A stretch of DNA of 64,000 nt from Inhella sp. (lineage in GTDB: Bacteria > Pseudomonadota > Gammaproteobacteria > Burkholderiales > Burkholderiaceae_C): the NCBI RefSeq assembly GCF_027532025.1, contig NZ_JAPZSY010000024.1, positions 1 to 64,000 on the forward strand, in the 5' to 3' direction. Below, one piece after another: positions 1 to 8,898 of this stretch. The position numbers and the translations under genes are program-made. The notes beneath the pieces are model-generated. The model worked only from the letters and a program-made list of their open reading frames with translations, made no database searches and was not told where the DNA came from. The first letter of the stretch is position 1. The number at the start of each line of letters is the position of its first letter.

Positions 1-484
1 TGATGTTGATGGCGTTGGCCACACCGGCCACCACGAACACCGTGACCGCGAGGGCTCCAAGGGTGGTCGAAACCAGGGTCTCGATGCCCGGGATATCGGT
101 GCGATACAGGATGGCACCCAACCACCAGGCCGCCAGCAGGGCAGCGATGACGACGGCGCCCATGCGCATCGCGGGGCGTACCTTTTTCGTCACGTCTTCT
201 AGCAGGCCGCCCAGGAATGCAGGCGTACTCGCCACCAGCAGCACGCCAAAACACCAGCGATGCTCCGGCTGATCCCACACCCAGCACAAGGTACCCGCCA
301 GCATGCCGCCCCATACCGCCAGGCCGCCAACCCGTGGCACCGGGCGGTCATGAAACTTTTGAGGGCCGTCCAGGTCCAGGTCACCCGACCAGCCGACGTG
401 CAGCCGGGCGGAGCGGACCAGCAGTAAGGCCAGGACCAGGGCCACGGCGAAGGCCACGAAGGCCGATCCAAATAACCAAGACAT
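1..484 (-). CDS. WecA/MraY-family polyprenyl-phosphate sugar-1-phosphate transferase (3' end outside window)
   Basis: Glycosyltransferase family 4 in the MraY/WecA sense: an integral membrane enzyme that moves a HexNAc-1-phosphate onto undecaprenyl phosphate to start a lipid-linked glycan. The first 161 codons are present. Visible are an N-terminal membrane helix (about residues 6-24), the signature DGPQKFHDRPVPRVGG at about 39-54, an acidic pair in GLLEDVTKK at about 93-101, and the family motif NAINI at the window edge, which normally continues into DG. The ATG lies 4 bases after the stop of the chain-length protein, so it is the third gene of the wza-wzz unit. Sugar specificity cannot be read from the sequence. 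Confidence 0.85.
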   Translation of the reverse strand, partial: MSWLFGSAFVAFAVALVLALLLVRSARLHVGWSGDLDLDGPQKFHDRPVPRVGGLAVWGGMLAGTLCWVWDQPEHRWCFGVLLVASTPAFLGGLLEDVTKKVRPAMRMGAVVIAALLAAWWLGAILYRTDIPGIETLVSTTLGALAVTVFVVAGVANAINI

Positions 485-488
485 CGAA

Positions 489-1655
489 TCAGCCGGATCG
501 GCCACGCAGCACGGCCGGCCCCAGGTCCCTCAACAGGCGACGCTGATGGCCACCGGGGTCGTTGTGGCGCACGTGGAAGCGCGCCAGCACCCCGGCCAAC
601 ATAAGGAAGCCCACCAGCACGCTCACCCCGATGCCGACGAACGCCCGCTTGGGCTTGCTCTTGCGTTCGGGCAATTGCGCAACATCGACGACCTGCAAGA
701 TGCCGCCTTCGCGGCCTTCGTCCACCCGCGCCAGCTCAAGCTGACGCGAGAACTGCTCGAACAGGGCCTCTTGGTACTTGAACTCGCGGTAGCGCGACAG
801 GTAGGCAGCCTCGTCGGCCTTGGGCGCGTCTTGGCGGCTCTCAAGGTCGCGCAACTGGGCCTGCAACTCAGCCACGAGCGAGGCCTGCTGCCGAACCTCG
901 GCAGCCTGAGGAGAAAAAGTGCTTCGCAAACCCTGCAAGCGGGCCTGGGCCGTCGTCAACTCGGCCCGCATCTTGGCGTAGCTCTCGGCCGCCGCCTTGG
1001 GTTCCGCCTTGAGAAGGTTGGCCGCGAAGCCCGACGAGGTCAAGGCTTGCTGGGCCTCCTCCAGGCGACGCTGAACTTCTTCCACACGCTTTTCGAAAAA
1101 CACACGACGCTGTTGGGCCTCGGTGACGGCGATCTCGCTGGCCATGCGGCGGAACTGCTCGACCATGGCGCGGGCCATGTCGGCCGCGCGCTGCGGGTCG
1201 TGGTCGTCCACCTCGATGGTGATAAGGCCATCGCGACGGCCCGCCGTCACGCGCAGGTTCTTCCAGAACTGCTTGCGGGCGTCCATGCGCAGCGTCTCGT
1301 CGTAGACCTCCATCAGCTTGAACTGGTCGATCATGCGATCGGCCACCGTGGTGCTTTGGATCAAGGCCACGTACTGGTCGAGCGAGCTGCGCACGCCGCC
1401 GGCACCGCCGGCCAACCCGGCCAAGGCCCCGAGCGAGGCCAAGGCGGCAGCGCCGCCGCCGCTGGCCTGGGCAGGCGGCAGCACCACCGTGGCGCCGGTG
1501 AAGGTGGGCGGTACGGCGTAGCTCAAGGCCACCGCCAAAGCCCCCGCGGCGAGCGAACCGCCCACCAGCAAGCGCGCCGAGCGCGCGATTTCCAGCAGGT
1601 AGTCCAGAGGGCCGGGGCCAGCGGGCTCGAGGTGCGGTGCGGCGAGGTCGCTCAT
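489..1655 (-). CDS. Wzz/GumC-type chain-length determinant (polysaccharide co-polymerase)
   Basis: Inner-membrane protein that sets polysaccharide chain length or links the polymerase to the export channel. At 388 aa it shows a first transmembrane helix at about residues 30-50 followed by PPTFTGATVVLPP, a long periplasmic part rich in coiled coil (about 150-320), then a C-terminal proline-rich stretch (ERKSKPKRAF) and a second helix ending near residue 365. There is no Walker A tyrosine-kinase domain, so it is the kinase-less type. The ATG overlaps the stop of the upstream Wza-like gene (ATGA), which fixes the start; a longer upstream reading frame is only antisense-like composition. Confidence 0.88.
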   Translation of the reverse strand: MSDLAAPHLEPAGPGPLDYLLEIARSARLLVGGSLAAGALAVALSYAVPPTFTGATVVLPPAQASGGGAAALASLGALAGLAGGAGGVRSSLDQYVALIQSTTVADRMIDQFKLMEVYDETLRMDARKQFWKNLRVTAGRRDGLITIEVDDHDPQRAADMARAMVEQFRRMASEIAVTEAQQRRVFFEKRVEEVQRRLEEAQQALTSSGFAANLLKAEPKAAAESYAKMRAELTTAQARLQGLRSTFSPQAAEVRQQASLVAELQAQLRDLESRQDAPKADEAAYLSRYREFKYQEALFEQFSRQLELARVDEGREGGILQVVDVAQLPERKSKPKRAFVGIGVSVLVGFLMLAGVLARFHVRHNDPGGHQRRLLRDLGPAVLRGRSG

Positions 1656-3562
1656 TGGGTCAAGTTCTTCAAAGCCACGGCCCCCAGGCCGAACTGCGAC
1701 ACGATCTGGGCCCAGTCCTTCAGCGCCGTCGACCAACGGATCTTGTCGAGCTCCTCGGGCATGAACACTGTGTCGCCCGGCAAGGCCGGCAGGGTTTGCA
1801 GGCCCTGACGCCACCAACCCGACTCGGCCTGGCGCGCACTCACGACGGAGCCGTCGGCGCGCAGCACGAAGACCTCGCCACTATCGGCGTTGCGGGTGGC
1901 ACCGCCGGCCTGCTTCAGGTAGTCGCCCAGCTTCGTGCCAGGCTGGTACAGGAAGCTGCCCGTGTTGAAGACGCTGCCGTACACGTGCACCGAGGCCGAC
2001 CGCGAAGGCACCAGCAGGCGGTCGCCGTCTTCCAGCGGGATGGCTGGCAATTCCGTGGCATCGGGCTGCAGTTGCAGCACGATGCGGCCCGTAGGCTGCA
2101 CCTGGCGCAAGCGCTCGATGATGCGGGCGTGGATCAGAGGTTGAGCAGGATTCGACTGTTCACCAGGCGGACCCAGGCGCTCACGGCGCGTGACGGCGGC
2201 GCGCGTGAACTCGGCCTCCAGCTCGCGCAGGCTGCGGTCATAGGCGTCTTGCTGCGTCAGTCGCACCGACTCCCGGTTGAACTCCGACCCGAACAGGTAG
2301 GCCTGGGGCGTGATGCCGCCCGCGGCGGCCACGGCGTCGCGCAAGGTGGCCTGGGCGGGCAGCACGTAATCGCCCGGTCGCTTGACCTCGCCCTCCACCC
2401 GGATGCGGCGCGCCCCCGCCAGCGCGGGCAGGTTCAGCTCGGACACGTTGTGGATGCGCAGCACCTCACCGGCCTGCAACTTGAGCCGCGCCGCTTGCGA
2501 CAGCTCCACCGCGCGCGCCGGGGCATTGCGCCCCAGACCCACCACCGCCGCCTGCTCGCGGTTGGCCACCGGCGCCAAGCCGCCGGCCATGCGCAGGAGG
2601 TCGGCCACGGACTCTTCGCCCTTGAGCTCGAACACCGCCGGGCTGTTCACGCTGCCGATCACCGCCACTTGCGGACCCACGGCCGGCACGTGCAGCACGT
2701 CGCCGGCCTGCAGCCGGGGGTCGGTGCTCAGGTCGCCGCGCAACAGCAGGTCGTACAGGTCCAGCGTCTCCACCAGCACGCCCTTGCGGCGTAGCTGAAC
2801 TTGACGCATCGAGCCGACGGCCGACGGCCCGCCGGCCGCGGCCAGCGCCTGGGTGATGCCGGCCGCGGCCGACACGAGATGCACGCCGGGCTTGACGACG
2901 AAGCCGGTGACGAACACCCGCACTTGGCGGATCTCGCCCAGGCTCACGGCCACCTCGAAGTTGCGGAATTGCTCGCCCACCCGCGCGCGCAGCGCCTTGG
3001 GCAGGTCGGCGAAGCGAACCCCGGCCACGCCCACGCTGCCGATGCGCGGCAGCGAGAGGGTGCCGCGCTGCGACACCTTCGCGCGCAAGCTGGCCGACAC
3101 GCTGCCCCAGATGTCCACGATCAGCTCGTCGCCCGGGCCCACGATGTAGTCGTCGGCCACCAGGGCCTGGTCGACTTCGCCCTCGTTGCTGACCGGCGCC
3201 CACAGCAGCTCGCTGCCGTAACGGCGCACCCATTCGATGGGCTCGCCCTTGAGGTCGCGCTCCGTCTTGGCGGTCGCGGCCAAGCGCGTGACGTGGCGCT
3301 CGAACTCGCTCAGCGGCAAGACCCAGGGCTCGACGGTGTCGCGTTCGGCTTTGCCGTCGTTGCCCTCGCCGCGGGCCCGCTTGGCCTTTTTGTCGTCCTT
3401 GGCCGCCTTTTGCTCGCGCGACTCCGGCTGCTGCTGGATCTGCACCGGCCCGGCGGCGGGCGACACGTCGGTGGGGATGACCCGCTGCGCCCAGGCGGGC
3501 GCGGCGATCAAGGCCCCGCACAGGCTCGGCACGATCAAGAGGAGGCGCATGGCTTGGATCAT
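1652..3562 (-). CDS. Wza-like polysaccharide export outer-membrane protein with SLBB domains
   Basis: Outer-membrane export channel subunit for capsule, exopolysaccharide or similar glycans. A signal peptide ends at APAWAQ. A poly-export domain follows (GDELIVDIWGS to about LPKALRARVG), then several SLBB repeats (around VFVTGFVVKPGVHLV, VAVIGSVNSPAVFEL, IRVEGEVKRPGDYVL and VHVYGSVFNTGSFLY). At about 636 aa it is longer than E. coli Wza (about 380) because of extra SLBB repeats, as is common in betaproteobacteria. Two ATGs are possible, 3562 and 3550; neither has a clear Shine-Dalgarno, and both give a usable signal peptide. It is followed by overlapping wzz and wecA-like genes. Confidence 0.88.
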   Translation of the reverse strand: MIQAMRLLLIVPSLCGALIAAPAWAQRVIPTDVSPAAGPVQIQQQPESREQKAAKDDKKAKRARGEGNDGKAERDTVEPWVLPLSEFERHVTRLAATAKTERDLKGEPIEWVRRYGSELLWAPVSNEGEVDQALVADDYIVGPGDELIVDIWGSVSASLRAKVSQRGTLSLPRIGSVGVAGVRFADLPKALRARVGEQFRNFEVAVSLGEIRQVRVFVTGFVVKPGVHLVSAAAGITQALAAAGGPSAVGSMRQVQLRRKGVLVETLDLYDLLLRGDLSTDPRLQAGDVLHVPAVGPQVAVIGSVNSPAVFELKGEESVADLLRMAGGLAPVANREQAAVVGLGRNAPARAVELSQAARLKLQAGEVLRIHNVSELNLPALAGARRIRVEGEVKRPGDYVLPAQATLRDAVAAAGGITPQAYLFGSEFNRESVRLTQQDAYDRSLRELEAEFTRAAVTRRERLGPPGEQSNPAQPLIHARIIERLRQVQPTGRIVLQLQPDATELPAIPLEDGDRLLVPSRSASVHVYGSVFNTGSFLYQPGTKLGDYLKQAGGATRNADSGEVFVLRADGSVVSARQAESGWWRQGLQTLPALPGDTVFMPEELDKIRWSTALKDWAQIVSQFGLGAVALKNLTQ

Positions 3563-3571
3563 GGTGACTGA

Positions 3572-3601
3572 CAAAAGCAAGCCGCCCCACCGGGCGGCTT
3601 G
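3572..3601 (-). terminator. Hairpin with short T-run between wecB-like and wza-like genes
   Basis: A 9-bp perfect stem (3578-3586 with 3593-3601) encloses a 6-base loop and is followed on the minus strand by CTTTTG. It lies after the wecB-like stop (3645) and just before the wza-like start (3562). It could terminate the upstream operon. Because a promoter-like TAGAAT lies upstream of it at 3619-3624, it could instead sit in the wza leader and act as an attenuator. Confidence 0.55.
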
Positions 3602-3618
3602 GAACAGGAAACCGGCAA

Positions 3619-3624
3619 ATTCTA
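3619..3624 (-). promoter_or_regulatory. TAGAAT -10-like box upstream of the wza-like gene
   Basis: TAGAAT reads on the minus strand 57 bases before the 3562 start. The same hexamer occurs before several other first genes of operons here (13369, 49914, 49966, 56533). No convincing -35 box is visible. Confidence 0.3.
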
Positions 3625-3644
3625 GGCGGCGCACCCGGGTGCGC

Positions 3645-4772
3645 TCAGGCCTGGCCCCACACCCGCCGCCGCACGAAACCCGTGTAGCTCAGGACGATGC
3701 GCAGCACCTTGTCGGACACGTTGGCCGGGGTGTAGTCGGCCACGGTGCGCACCAGGCGCTGCGCCTCGCGCGGCTGCTGGGCCAACACGCGCAAGCCGTC
3801 GCGCACGCGCTCCAGGTCAAGGCCCACCATCATCACGGCGCCCTCCTCGAAGCCCTCGGGGCGCTCGTGCACATCGCGCAGGTTCATTGCCGGGAAGTTC
3901 AGGATGTTGCTTTCCTCGGTGATGGTGCCGCTGTCGCTGAGTACGGCCCGGGCCTGGCGCTGCAACTGCACGTAGTCGAGAAAGCCGAAAGGCTTGAGGA
4001 ACTGCACGCGCGAGTCCATGGCCACGTCGTCCACCGCCTCCAGGCGCTTGCGGGTGCGCGGGTGGGTGGACACGATGACGGGCAGCTGGTGCTCCTGCGC
4101 CAGCGCGTTGACGATGCCCAGCAGGCGGCGCAGGCGTGCCGGGTCGTCCACGTTTTCTTCTCGGTGGGCGCTGACCACGAAGTACTGCTGCGGCGACAAA
4201 CCCAGGCGCACCAAGGCGTCGCTGGCCTCGATGCCCGGCCGGTAGTGCGCCAACACCTCCCCCATGGGGCTGCCCGTGACGATGATTTGGTCCGGCGGCA
4301 GGCCCTCCCGCAGCAGGTAGTCGCGGGCGATTTGGCTGTAGGGCAAGTGGATGTCGGCCGTGTGGTCGACGATGCGGCGGTTGATCTCCTCCGGCACGCG
4401 GAAGTCGAAGCAGCGGTTGCCGGCCTCCATGTGGAAGATGGGAACCTTGCGCCGCTTGGCCGCAATGGCCGCCAAGCAGCTGTTGGTGTCGCCCAGGATC
4501 AGCATCGCGTCGGGTTGCTCGGCCACCAACACGGCGTCCACCTTGGCAATCACCTGCCCGATGGTCTCCGCGGCCGTGGCCCCGGCCGCGCCGAGGAAGT
4601 GGTCGGGCTTGCGAATGACCAGTTGCTCGAAGAAGACCTCGTTGAGCTCGTAATCGAAGTTCTGGCCCGTGTGCACCAGCACGTGCTGAGTGTGGGCGTC
4701 GAGTTGGGCGATGCAGCGCGACAGCCGGATGATTTCGGGCCGCGTGCCGACCACCGTCATGACCTTAAGCAC
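3645..4772 (-). CDS. UDP-N-acetyl amino-sugar 2-epimerase (WecB/FnlC/WbjD family)
   Basis: Cytosolic non-hydrolysing UDP-HexNAc 2-epimerase of the GT-B-like fold, 375 aa. The family landmarks are [12 protein letters not shown] at residues 7-18, [44 protein letters not shown] and [10 protein letters not shown]. The [12 protein letters not shown] form with [15 protein letters not shown] resembles the FnlC/Cap5G branch, which epimerises UDP-6-deoxy-L-HexNAc, more than classical WecB. Position agrees: the ATG overlaps the FnlA-like gene by 8 bases and the RmlD-like reductase comes just before that. The expected product is UDP-L-FucNAc or UDP-L-QuiNAc. Confidence 0.88.
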   Translation of the reverse strand: MLKVMTVVGTRPEIIRLSRCIAQLDAHTQHVLVHTGQNFDYELNEVFFEQLVIRKPDHFLGAAGATAAETIGQVIAKVDAVLVAEQPDAMLILGDTNSCLAAIAAKRRKVPIFHMEAGNRCFDFRVPEEINRRIVDHTADIHLPYSQIARDYLLREGLPPDQIIVTGSPMGEVLAHYRPGIEASDALVRLGLSPQQYFVVSAHREENVDDPARLRRLLGIVNALAQEHQLPVIVSTHPRTRKRLEAVDDVAMDSRVQFLKPFGFLDYVQLQRQARAVLSDSGTITEESNILNFPAMNLRDVHERPEGFEEGAVMMVGLDLERVRDGLRVLAQQPREAQRLVRTVADYTPANVSDKVLRIVLSYTGFVRRRVWGQA

Positions 4773-5793
4773 GGCCGGCCTCCCGCAGCGCTTGCTGGAT
4801 CAGCGGCAGGGTCAGCAGGGTTTGCTTGACCTCTTCCACCGTCAGCCGGCGGGTGTTGTGCGAGGTGTAGTCGTCCAGTTCTGCGATCTCGCGCTGGCCC
4901 TCGACGAAGTACTTGTCGTAGTTCAAATCGCGCGCATCGGCAGGGATGCGGTAGTAGCCGCCCAGGTCTTCGGCACGGGCCATTTCCTCGCGCGAGACCA
5001 GGCTCTCGTAAAGCTTTTCGCCGTGCCGGGTGCCGATCACGCGCAGCTCGGCCTCGGGCCGGAACAGCTGGCGCATGGCCTCGGCCAAGTCGCCCACCGT
5101 GCTGGCCGGCGCCTTCTGCACAAAGATGTCGCCCGGCCGGGCGTGCTCGAAGGCGTACAGCACCAGGTCGACCGACTCTTCCAAGGACATCAGGAAGCGC
5201 GTCATCGAAGGGTCGGTCAGCGTCAGCGGCTTGCCCTCTTGCAGCTGCTGCAAGAACAGAGGGATGACCGAGCCGCGCGAGGCCATCACGTTGCCATAGC
5301 GCGTGGCGCTCATGACTGTCTTGTTGGGGTCGGCAATGCGGCTCTTGGCCACCATCACCTTTTCCATCATGGCCTTGGACAGGCCCATGGCGTTGATCGG
5401 GTAGACCGCTTTGTCGGTGGACAGCACCACGACGCGCGAGACCGCCTGGGCCATGGCCGCGCGGATCACGTTCTCGGCCCCCACCACGTTGGTCTTCACG
5501 GCCTCCATCGGGTAGAACTCACAGGAGGGCACCTGCTTCAGCGCGGCAGCGTGGAACACGTAGTCGACGCCGCTCAGCGCGTCCATGCAGGCGTCGAGGT
5601 CGCGCACGTCGCCGATGTGGAACTTGAGCTTGTCGGACTTGAGCGCGATGCGCATGTCCTCCTGCTTCTTCTCATCGCGGCTCAGGATGCGAATCTCCTT
5701 GATGTCGGAGGCCAAAAAGCGGCTCAACACGGCGTTGCCGAAGCTGCCCGTGCCCCCGGTGATCAGGAGCGTCTTGTTCTGGAACGAATTCAT
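4765..5793 (-). CDS. UDP-GlcNAc 4,6-dehydratase/5-epimerase (FnlA/WbjB/CapE family)
   Basis: Soluble short-chain dehydrogenase that turns UDP-GlcNAc into UDP-2-acetamido-2,6-dideoxy-4-keto hexose of the L series. At 342 aa it is typical for FnlA/CapE. The NAD(P) motif GGTGSFG is at residues 13-19. The SDR catalytic tyrosine is replaced by methionine (LSKAMMEK, M-x3-K type), as is usual for these dehydratases, and [13 protein letters not shown] precedes it. ATGA overlap with the upstream RmlD-like gene fixes the start at 5793. It works in series with its two neighbours. Confidence 0.9.
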   Translation of the reverse strand: MNSFQNKTLLITGGTGSFGNAVLSRFLASDIKEIRILSRDEKKQEDMRIALKSDKLKFHIGDVRDLDACMDALSGVDYVFHAAALKQVPSCEFYPMEAVKTNVVGAENVIRAAMAQAVSRVVVLSTDKAVYPINAMGLSKAMMEKVMVAKSRIADPNKTVMSATRYGNVMASRGSVIPLFLQQLQEGKPLTLTDPSMTRFLMSLEESVDLVLYAFEHARPGDIFVQKAPASTVGDLAEAMRQLFRPEAELRVIGTRHGEKLYESLVSREEMARAEDLGGYYRIPADARDLNYDKYFVEGQREIAELDDYTSHNTRRLTVEEVKQTLLTLPLIQQALREAGRA

Positions 5794-6665
5794 GCGGAAA
5801 AGTCCTTCATGGCCTGCACCAACTCGGGCCAGGCCGCAGGCTGGTAGCCGGTGGCATCGCGAAAGCGAGAGGAATCCAAAGAGCGGTCGATGACCAAGGC
5901 GTCGTCGGGCCGAATGAGCGTCTCGCGCTGCCAAGCCTGCTTCACCAGGCCGAGCAAGGCGTGCTTGTCGATGGGCGCGGTGGAGACGTGCCAGACGCCC
6001 CGCAACGCCGGACGCGGCAGCACGTGGCGGTGAATCACCCGCGCCAACTCGAGCGTCGGCAGCCCGGAGAACACCGCGCGGGTGAAGCCCTTGACCTCCC
6101 CCTGCTGCGCCAAAAACCAACCGACGAGGCCTTGGGCGCCGCCCCGCAACTCCGGCCCGATGATGGAGGTGCGCAGGGTCACGGCATGGGGGTAGTCGAC
6201 CTCGCCCAGCAGCTTGGAGCGGCCGTACAGGTCCAGGGCGTCGGGCACGTCGGTTTCGCGGTACGCGCCTTGCCGGCCGGTGAACACGCAGTCGGTCGAG
6301 ACGTGGACCAAGCGCGCGCCCGCCAGCTCGCACAGCCGCGCCAGCCGGTGCGGCAGCAGGGCGTTGATCGGCAGCGCCACCAGCGGGTCGTCGGCCGCGG
6401 CCAACTGCTTCACCACGCCGACGGCGTTGATCACCACGTCCGGGCGAACCTGGGCCAGCAGCGCGGCCAGCGCGTCGGGGTTCTCCACGTCGACCCCCGC
6501 CACCAAGCGCGCCCGGGGGGCCCAGTCTTGCAGCGCGGCTTGGGGCGCGCGGACGCTGCCCACCACCTCCAGCTCGGGTTGGGTTGACAGGTAACGCAAG
6601 GCCGTGTGCCCGAGCATGCCGCTGGCACCCAGGATCAACACACGGCGGGGAGTCGAGGCGTTCAT
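5790..6665 (-). CDS. RmlD-like SDR reductase, predicted UDP-4-keto-6-deoxy-L-HexNAc reductase
   Basis: Extended short-chain reductase, 291 aa. GASGMLGHT near residues 13-21 is the Rossmann motif; STDCVFTGRQGAY and YGRSKLLGE (YxxxK) form the catalytic region, exactly in RmlD style. It lies between the FnlA-like dehydratase and the GT4 transferase, each by 4-base overlap, so it should reduce the 4-keto intermediate. It stops at about 290 aa and has no C-terminal cupin domain, unlike FnlB/WbjC/CapF (about 370 aa). In that respect it is like WbvR of the UDP-L-QuiNAc route. Which of the two sugars is made is inference. Confidence 0.8.
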   Translation of the reverse strand: MNASTPRRVLILGASGMLGHTALRYLSTQPELEVVGSVRAPQAALQDWAPRARLVAGVDVENPDALAALLAQVRPDVVINAVGVVKQLAAADDPLVALPINALLPHRLARLCELAGARLVHVSTDCVFTGRQGAYRETDVPDALDLYGRSKLLGEVDYPHAVTLRTSIIGPELRGGAQGLVGWFLAQQGEVKGFTRAVFSGLPTLELARVIHRHVLPRPALRGVWHVSTAPIDKHALLGLVKQAWQRETLIRPDDALVIDRSLDSSRFRDATGYQPAAWPELVQAMKDFSA

Positions 6666-7864
6666 GCGAGTTGCAGTTGCGCCAGCAGGCGCTGGGCCGA
6701 CTGCGTCGGCTCGTAATGGGTTTCGAAGTAACGGCGGCCGGCGCGCCCCATGTCGGCGCGCCGCCCTTCGTCCAGAGATTGCAAGTGCCGCGCGGCGGTC
6801 GCCAGGCCCGCGGCGTCTTCGGCGGCCACCGCCAGCCCAGCCCCCGACGCCTGCACCACGCGCGCGCCCTCGCCATCCAGGGCGGCAAGGATCGGTCTCC
6901 CGGCGGCCAAGTAAGCCTGTATTTTGCTGGGCACGACCTGCGCCAGCGCGGGCGCGCGGTTCAAGGTGACCAGCAGGGCATCCGCTTGGGCAAACAGAGC
7001 GGGCATCAGGGCGGCCTCAAACCGGCCGGGCAAGCGCACCCGATCGCCCAATCCGCGCCGGGTCACCTCGGCGGCCAACCAAGGGCTGCGAGCGCCGCTG
7101 CCCACCAGCATCCAAACCAGGTCCGGTCCGGCCTGCTCGGCCGCGTCCAAAACCGTCTCCAGGGCCTGCACCGTGCCCAGATTGCCGGCAAACACCAGCG
7201 TGAACCGGTCCGCGGGCTTGCGAAGGCCCTCGGGCAAGGGCTGCAGGGGCGCGTCGCGGTCGCCGGGGTTCTCATGCACCGCCACCGGCGTGGCGCCCGC
7301 CATGGCCTGCACCGGCGCCATGAAGGCCGGCGATTGCACCAAGAGGCGGTCGCTGCGTCGGTAGATGAAGCGGGTCACGGCCGCCACGGCCGCCAGCACG
7401 CGGGGCGAACGCACGTAGCCCGTGATCACCAGGCTGTCGGGCCACAGGTCCTGCACCCACACCACCACCTTGGCCCGCTTCCAACGGCCGATCCACAAGG
7501 CCGCCAGGGCTTGCAAGATGGGCGAGGTGGCGTAGACGAACACCGTGTCGACACGCCGGCCGCGCAGCAGCCACAGGCCGAAGCCCATCGCGCTGGCGAT
7601 GAAGCTCAGGTAGTTCAGCACCAAGCGCAAGGCGCCCCCCGGGCCGCGCGGCACCAAGGGCACGCGCAAGACTTCGTAGCCATCAACGTGGCGTTCGCGT
7701 TGGACGCGCCAGGCCCGGTAGCCGGAGAACACGCGGCCTTCCGGGTAGTTGGGCTGGCCGGTGAGCACGGTCACGTCCGCGCCCTGCGCCAACAAGGAGG
7801 CTGCGACCTCGTTGATGCGAAACGATTCCGGCCAGAAATGCTGGCTGACGATCAACACCCTCAC
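6662..7864 (-). CDS. GT4 glycosyltransferase, WbuB/WcaI-like
   Basis: Cytosolic GT-B transferase, 400 aa. It begins MRVLIVSQHFWPESFRIN, the typical opening of the WbuB/WcaI branch. It has VWVQDLWPDSL in the middle, a donor half with LVFAGNLGTVQALE, and LPSKIQ-type VVPSKIQAYLAAGRPILA near residue 320. WbuB-type enzymes add L-FucNAc in O antigens that use the FnlABC pathway, which matches the three sugar genes downstream. The start is a GTG at 7864 whose GTGA overlaps the stop of the next gene upstream; a longer frame upstream has no homology-like content. Confidence 0.85.
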   Translation of the reverse strand: MRVLIVSQHFWPESFRINEVAASLLAQGADVTVLTGQPNYPEGRVFSGYRAWRVQRERHVDGYEVLRVPLVPRGPGGALRLVLNYLSFIASAMGFGLWLLRGRRVDTVFVYATSPILQALAALWIGRWKRAKVVVWVQDLWPDSLVITGYVRSPRVLAAVAAVTRFIYRRSDRLLVQSPAFMAPVQAMAGATPVAVHENPGDRDAPLQPLPEGLRKPADRFTLVFAGNLGTVQALETVLDAAEQAGPDLVWMLVGSGARSPWLAAEVTRRGLGDRVRLPGRFEAALMPALFAQADALLVTLNRAPALAQVVPSKIQAYLAAGRPILAALDGEGARVVQASGAGLAVAAEDAAGLATAARHLQSLDEGRRADMGRAGRRYFETHYEPTQSAQRLLAQLQLA

Positions 7865-8898
7865 GACAAACACGCACGCCAGAAGTCCGCCGCCGAGGCC
7901 GGGGCGGCCGGCGTCGGCGCCAGCTGCAAGTGCCGCAGGACCGCGTGCGCGATGGAACGCGGGGACTCGGGGTCGAAGGTTTGCACCGGCACACAAACCT
8001 CGCGCACGTAATCGCGCTCGGCCGCCACGATGGGCAGGCCCTGCGCGGCGGCCTCCACCAGGGGCAGCCCGTAGCTTTCACCGAGCGAGGGGAACACCAA
8101 GGCCCCCGATTCGGCATAGGCCTTCAGCACCGCCACGTGGTCCATGGGGGGCAAAAACTCCACGGCCAAGCCGTGCGCCGCGATGCCCGCCTCCCACTCG
8201 GCGCGCAGCGCGCCGTCGCGCGCGCCCAGGGTCAGCGCCAGGCTCGGTCGGTGCCCTGAACCGGCCATCAGCACCCAGGCGGCCAACAAGCGCCGGTGGT
8301 TCTTGTGCGCTTCGCCATCGGCCACGTAGATGAAGTCGCGCCGCGGCGTCGTGGACGGCGGTGCCGCATGCGTGGGCAGGGGCGGGGCAAAGCCGCACAC
8401 GCGGACGGTGGGCGTCCCTGACGGGCCCCACCAGGCCCGCACGGCGTCGGCCATGGCCTCGGTTTGCACCCAATAGACATCGACATGGTGTCGCATGCGC
8501 CGGCTCACCTGCTGTTCGAACCAGAGGCGCACGCGCGTGCGCGGCGCGAACTGCCGCAAGGGCACCTGCCCCAGCAAGTTGCGGTTCTGCTGGAGCAGGG
8601 CCGTGAACGCCCGACTGCGCCACAGGGGTGGCAGGCCGTGGAAGCACAGCAAGCGATCCGTGGCCCGGGCCTCCCGGCGAAGGTCCCACTCGGCCGCCCA
8701 GCGCGACTTGGCCGTCGCGGCCACCCAGCGCACCTGCACGTGCTCGGGCAGCGGGGCCCCGCGGTCGCGCGAGCGCTGGTCCAGCCACGCCAGCACCGGC
8801 ACGCCGGCCGGCAGCCCGCGCAGCAAGGCCTCGAGCAGCACCGCCCCCCCGCCCGTGTGCACATTGGGGGCGTACAGCAAGATCCTGGACTCGTTCAA
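7861..8898 (-). CDS. GT4-type glycosyltransferase
   Basis: 345 aa starting at TTG 8898, whose TTGA overlaps the stop of the oxygenase gene; residues begin MNESRILLYAPNVHTGGG, a GT-B opening with a glycine-rich acceptor loop. The C-terminal half holds FIYVADGEAHKNHRRLLAAW and the donor-binding ALVFPSLGESYGLPLVEAAAQGLPIVA, with the two glutamates of the GT4 E-x7-E motif. Acceptor and donor are unknown. It sits in the middle of the locus between the 2OG oxygenase and the WbuB-like transferase. Confidence 0.8.
   Translation of the reverse strand: MNESRILLYAPNVHTGGGAVLLEALLRGLPAGVPVLAWLDQRSRDRGAPLPEHVQVRWVAATAKSRWAAEWDLRREARATDRLLCFHGLPPLWRSRAFTALLQQNRNLLGQVPLRQFAPRTRVRLWFEQQVSRRMRHHVDVYWVQTEAMADAVRAWWGPSGTPTVRVCGFAPPLPTHAAPPSTTPRRDFIYVADGEAHKNHRRLLAAWVLMAGSGHRPSLALTLGARDGALRAEWEAGIAAHGLAVEFLPPMDHVAVLKAYAESGALVFPSLGESYGLPLVEAAAQGLPIVAAERDYVREVCVPVQTFDPESPRSIAHAVLRHLQLAPTPAAPASAADFWRACLS

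Noticed and set aside
3645-4772. Assignment as classical WecB for ManNAc synthesis
   Set aside because: Possible by sequence family, but tight coupling to FnlA-like and RmlD-like genes favours the L-sugar epimerase role, so the symbol was left blank.
546-4829. Long plus-strand frames antisense to wzz-, wza- and wecB-like genes
   Set aside because: Composition and lack of motifs show that they are shadows of the minus-strand genes.
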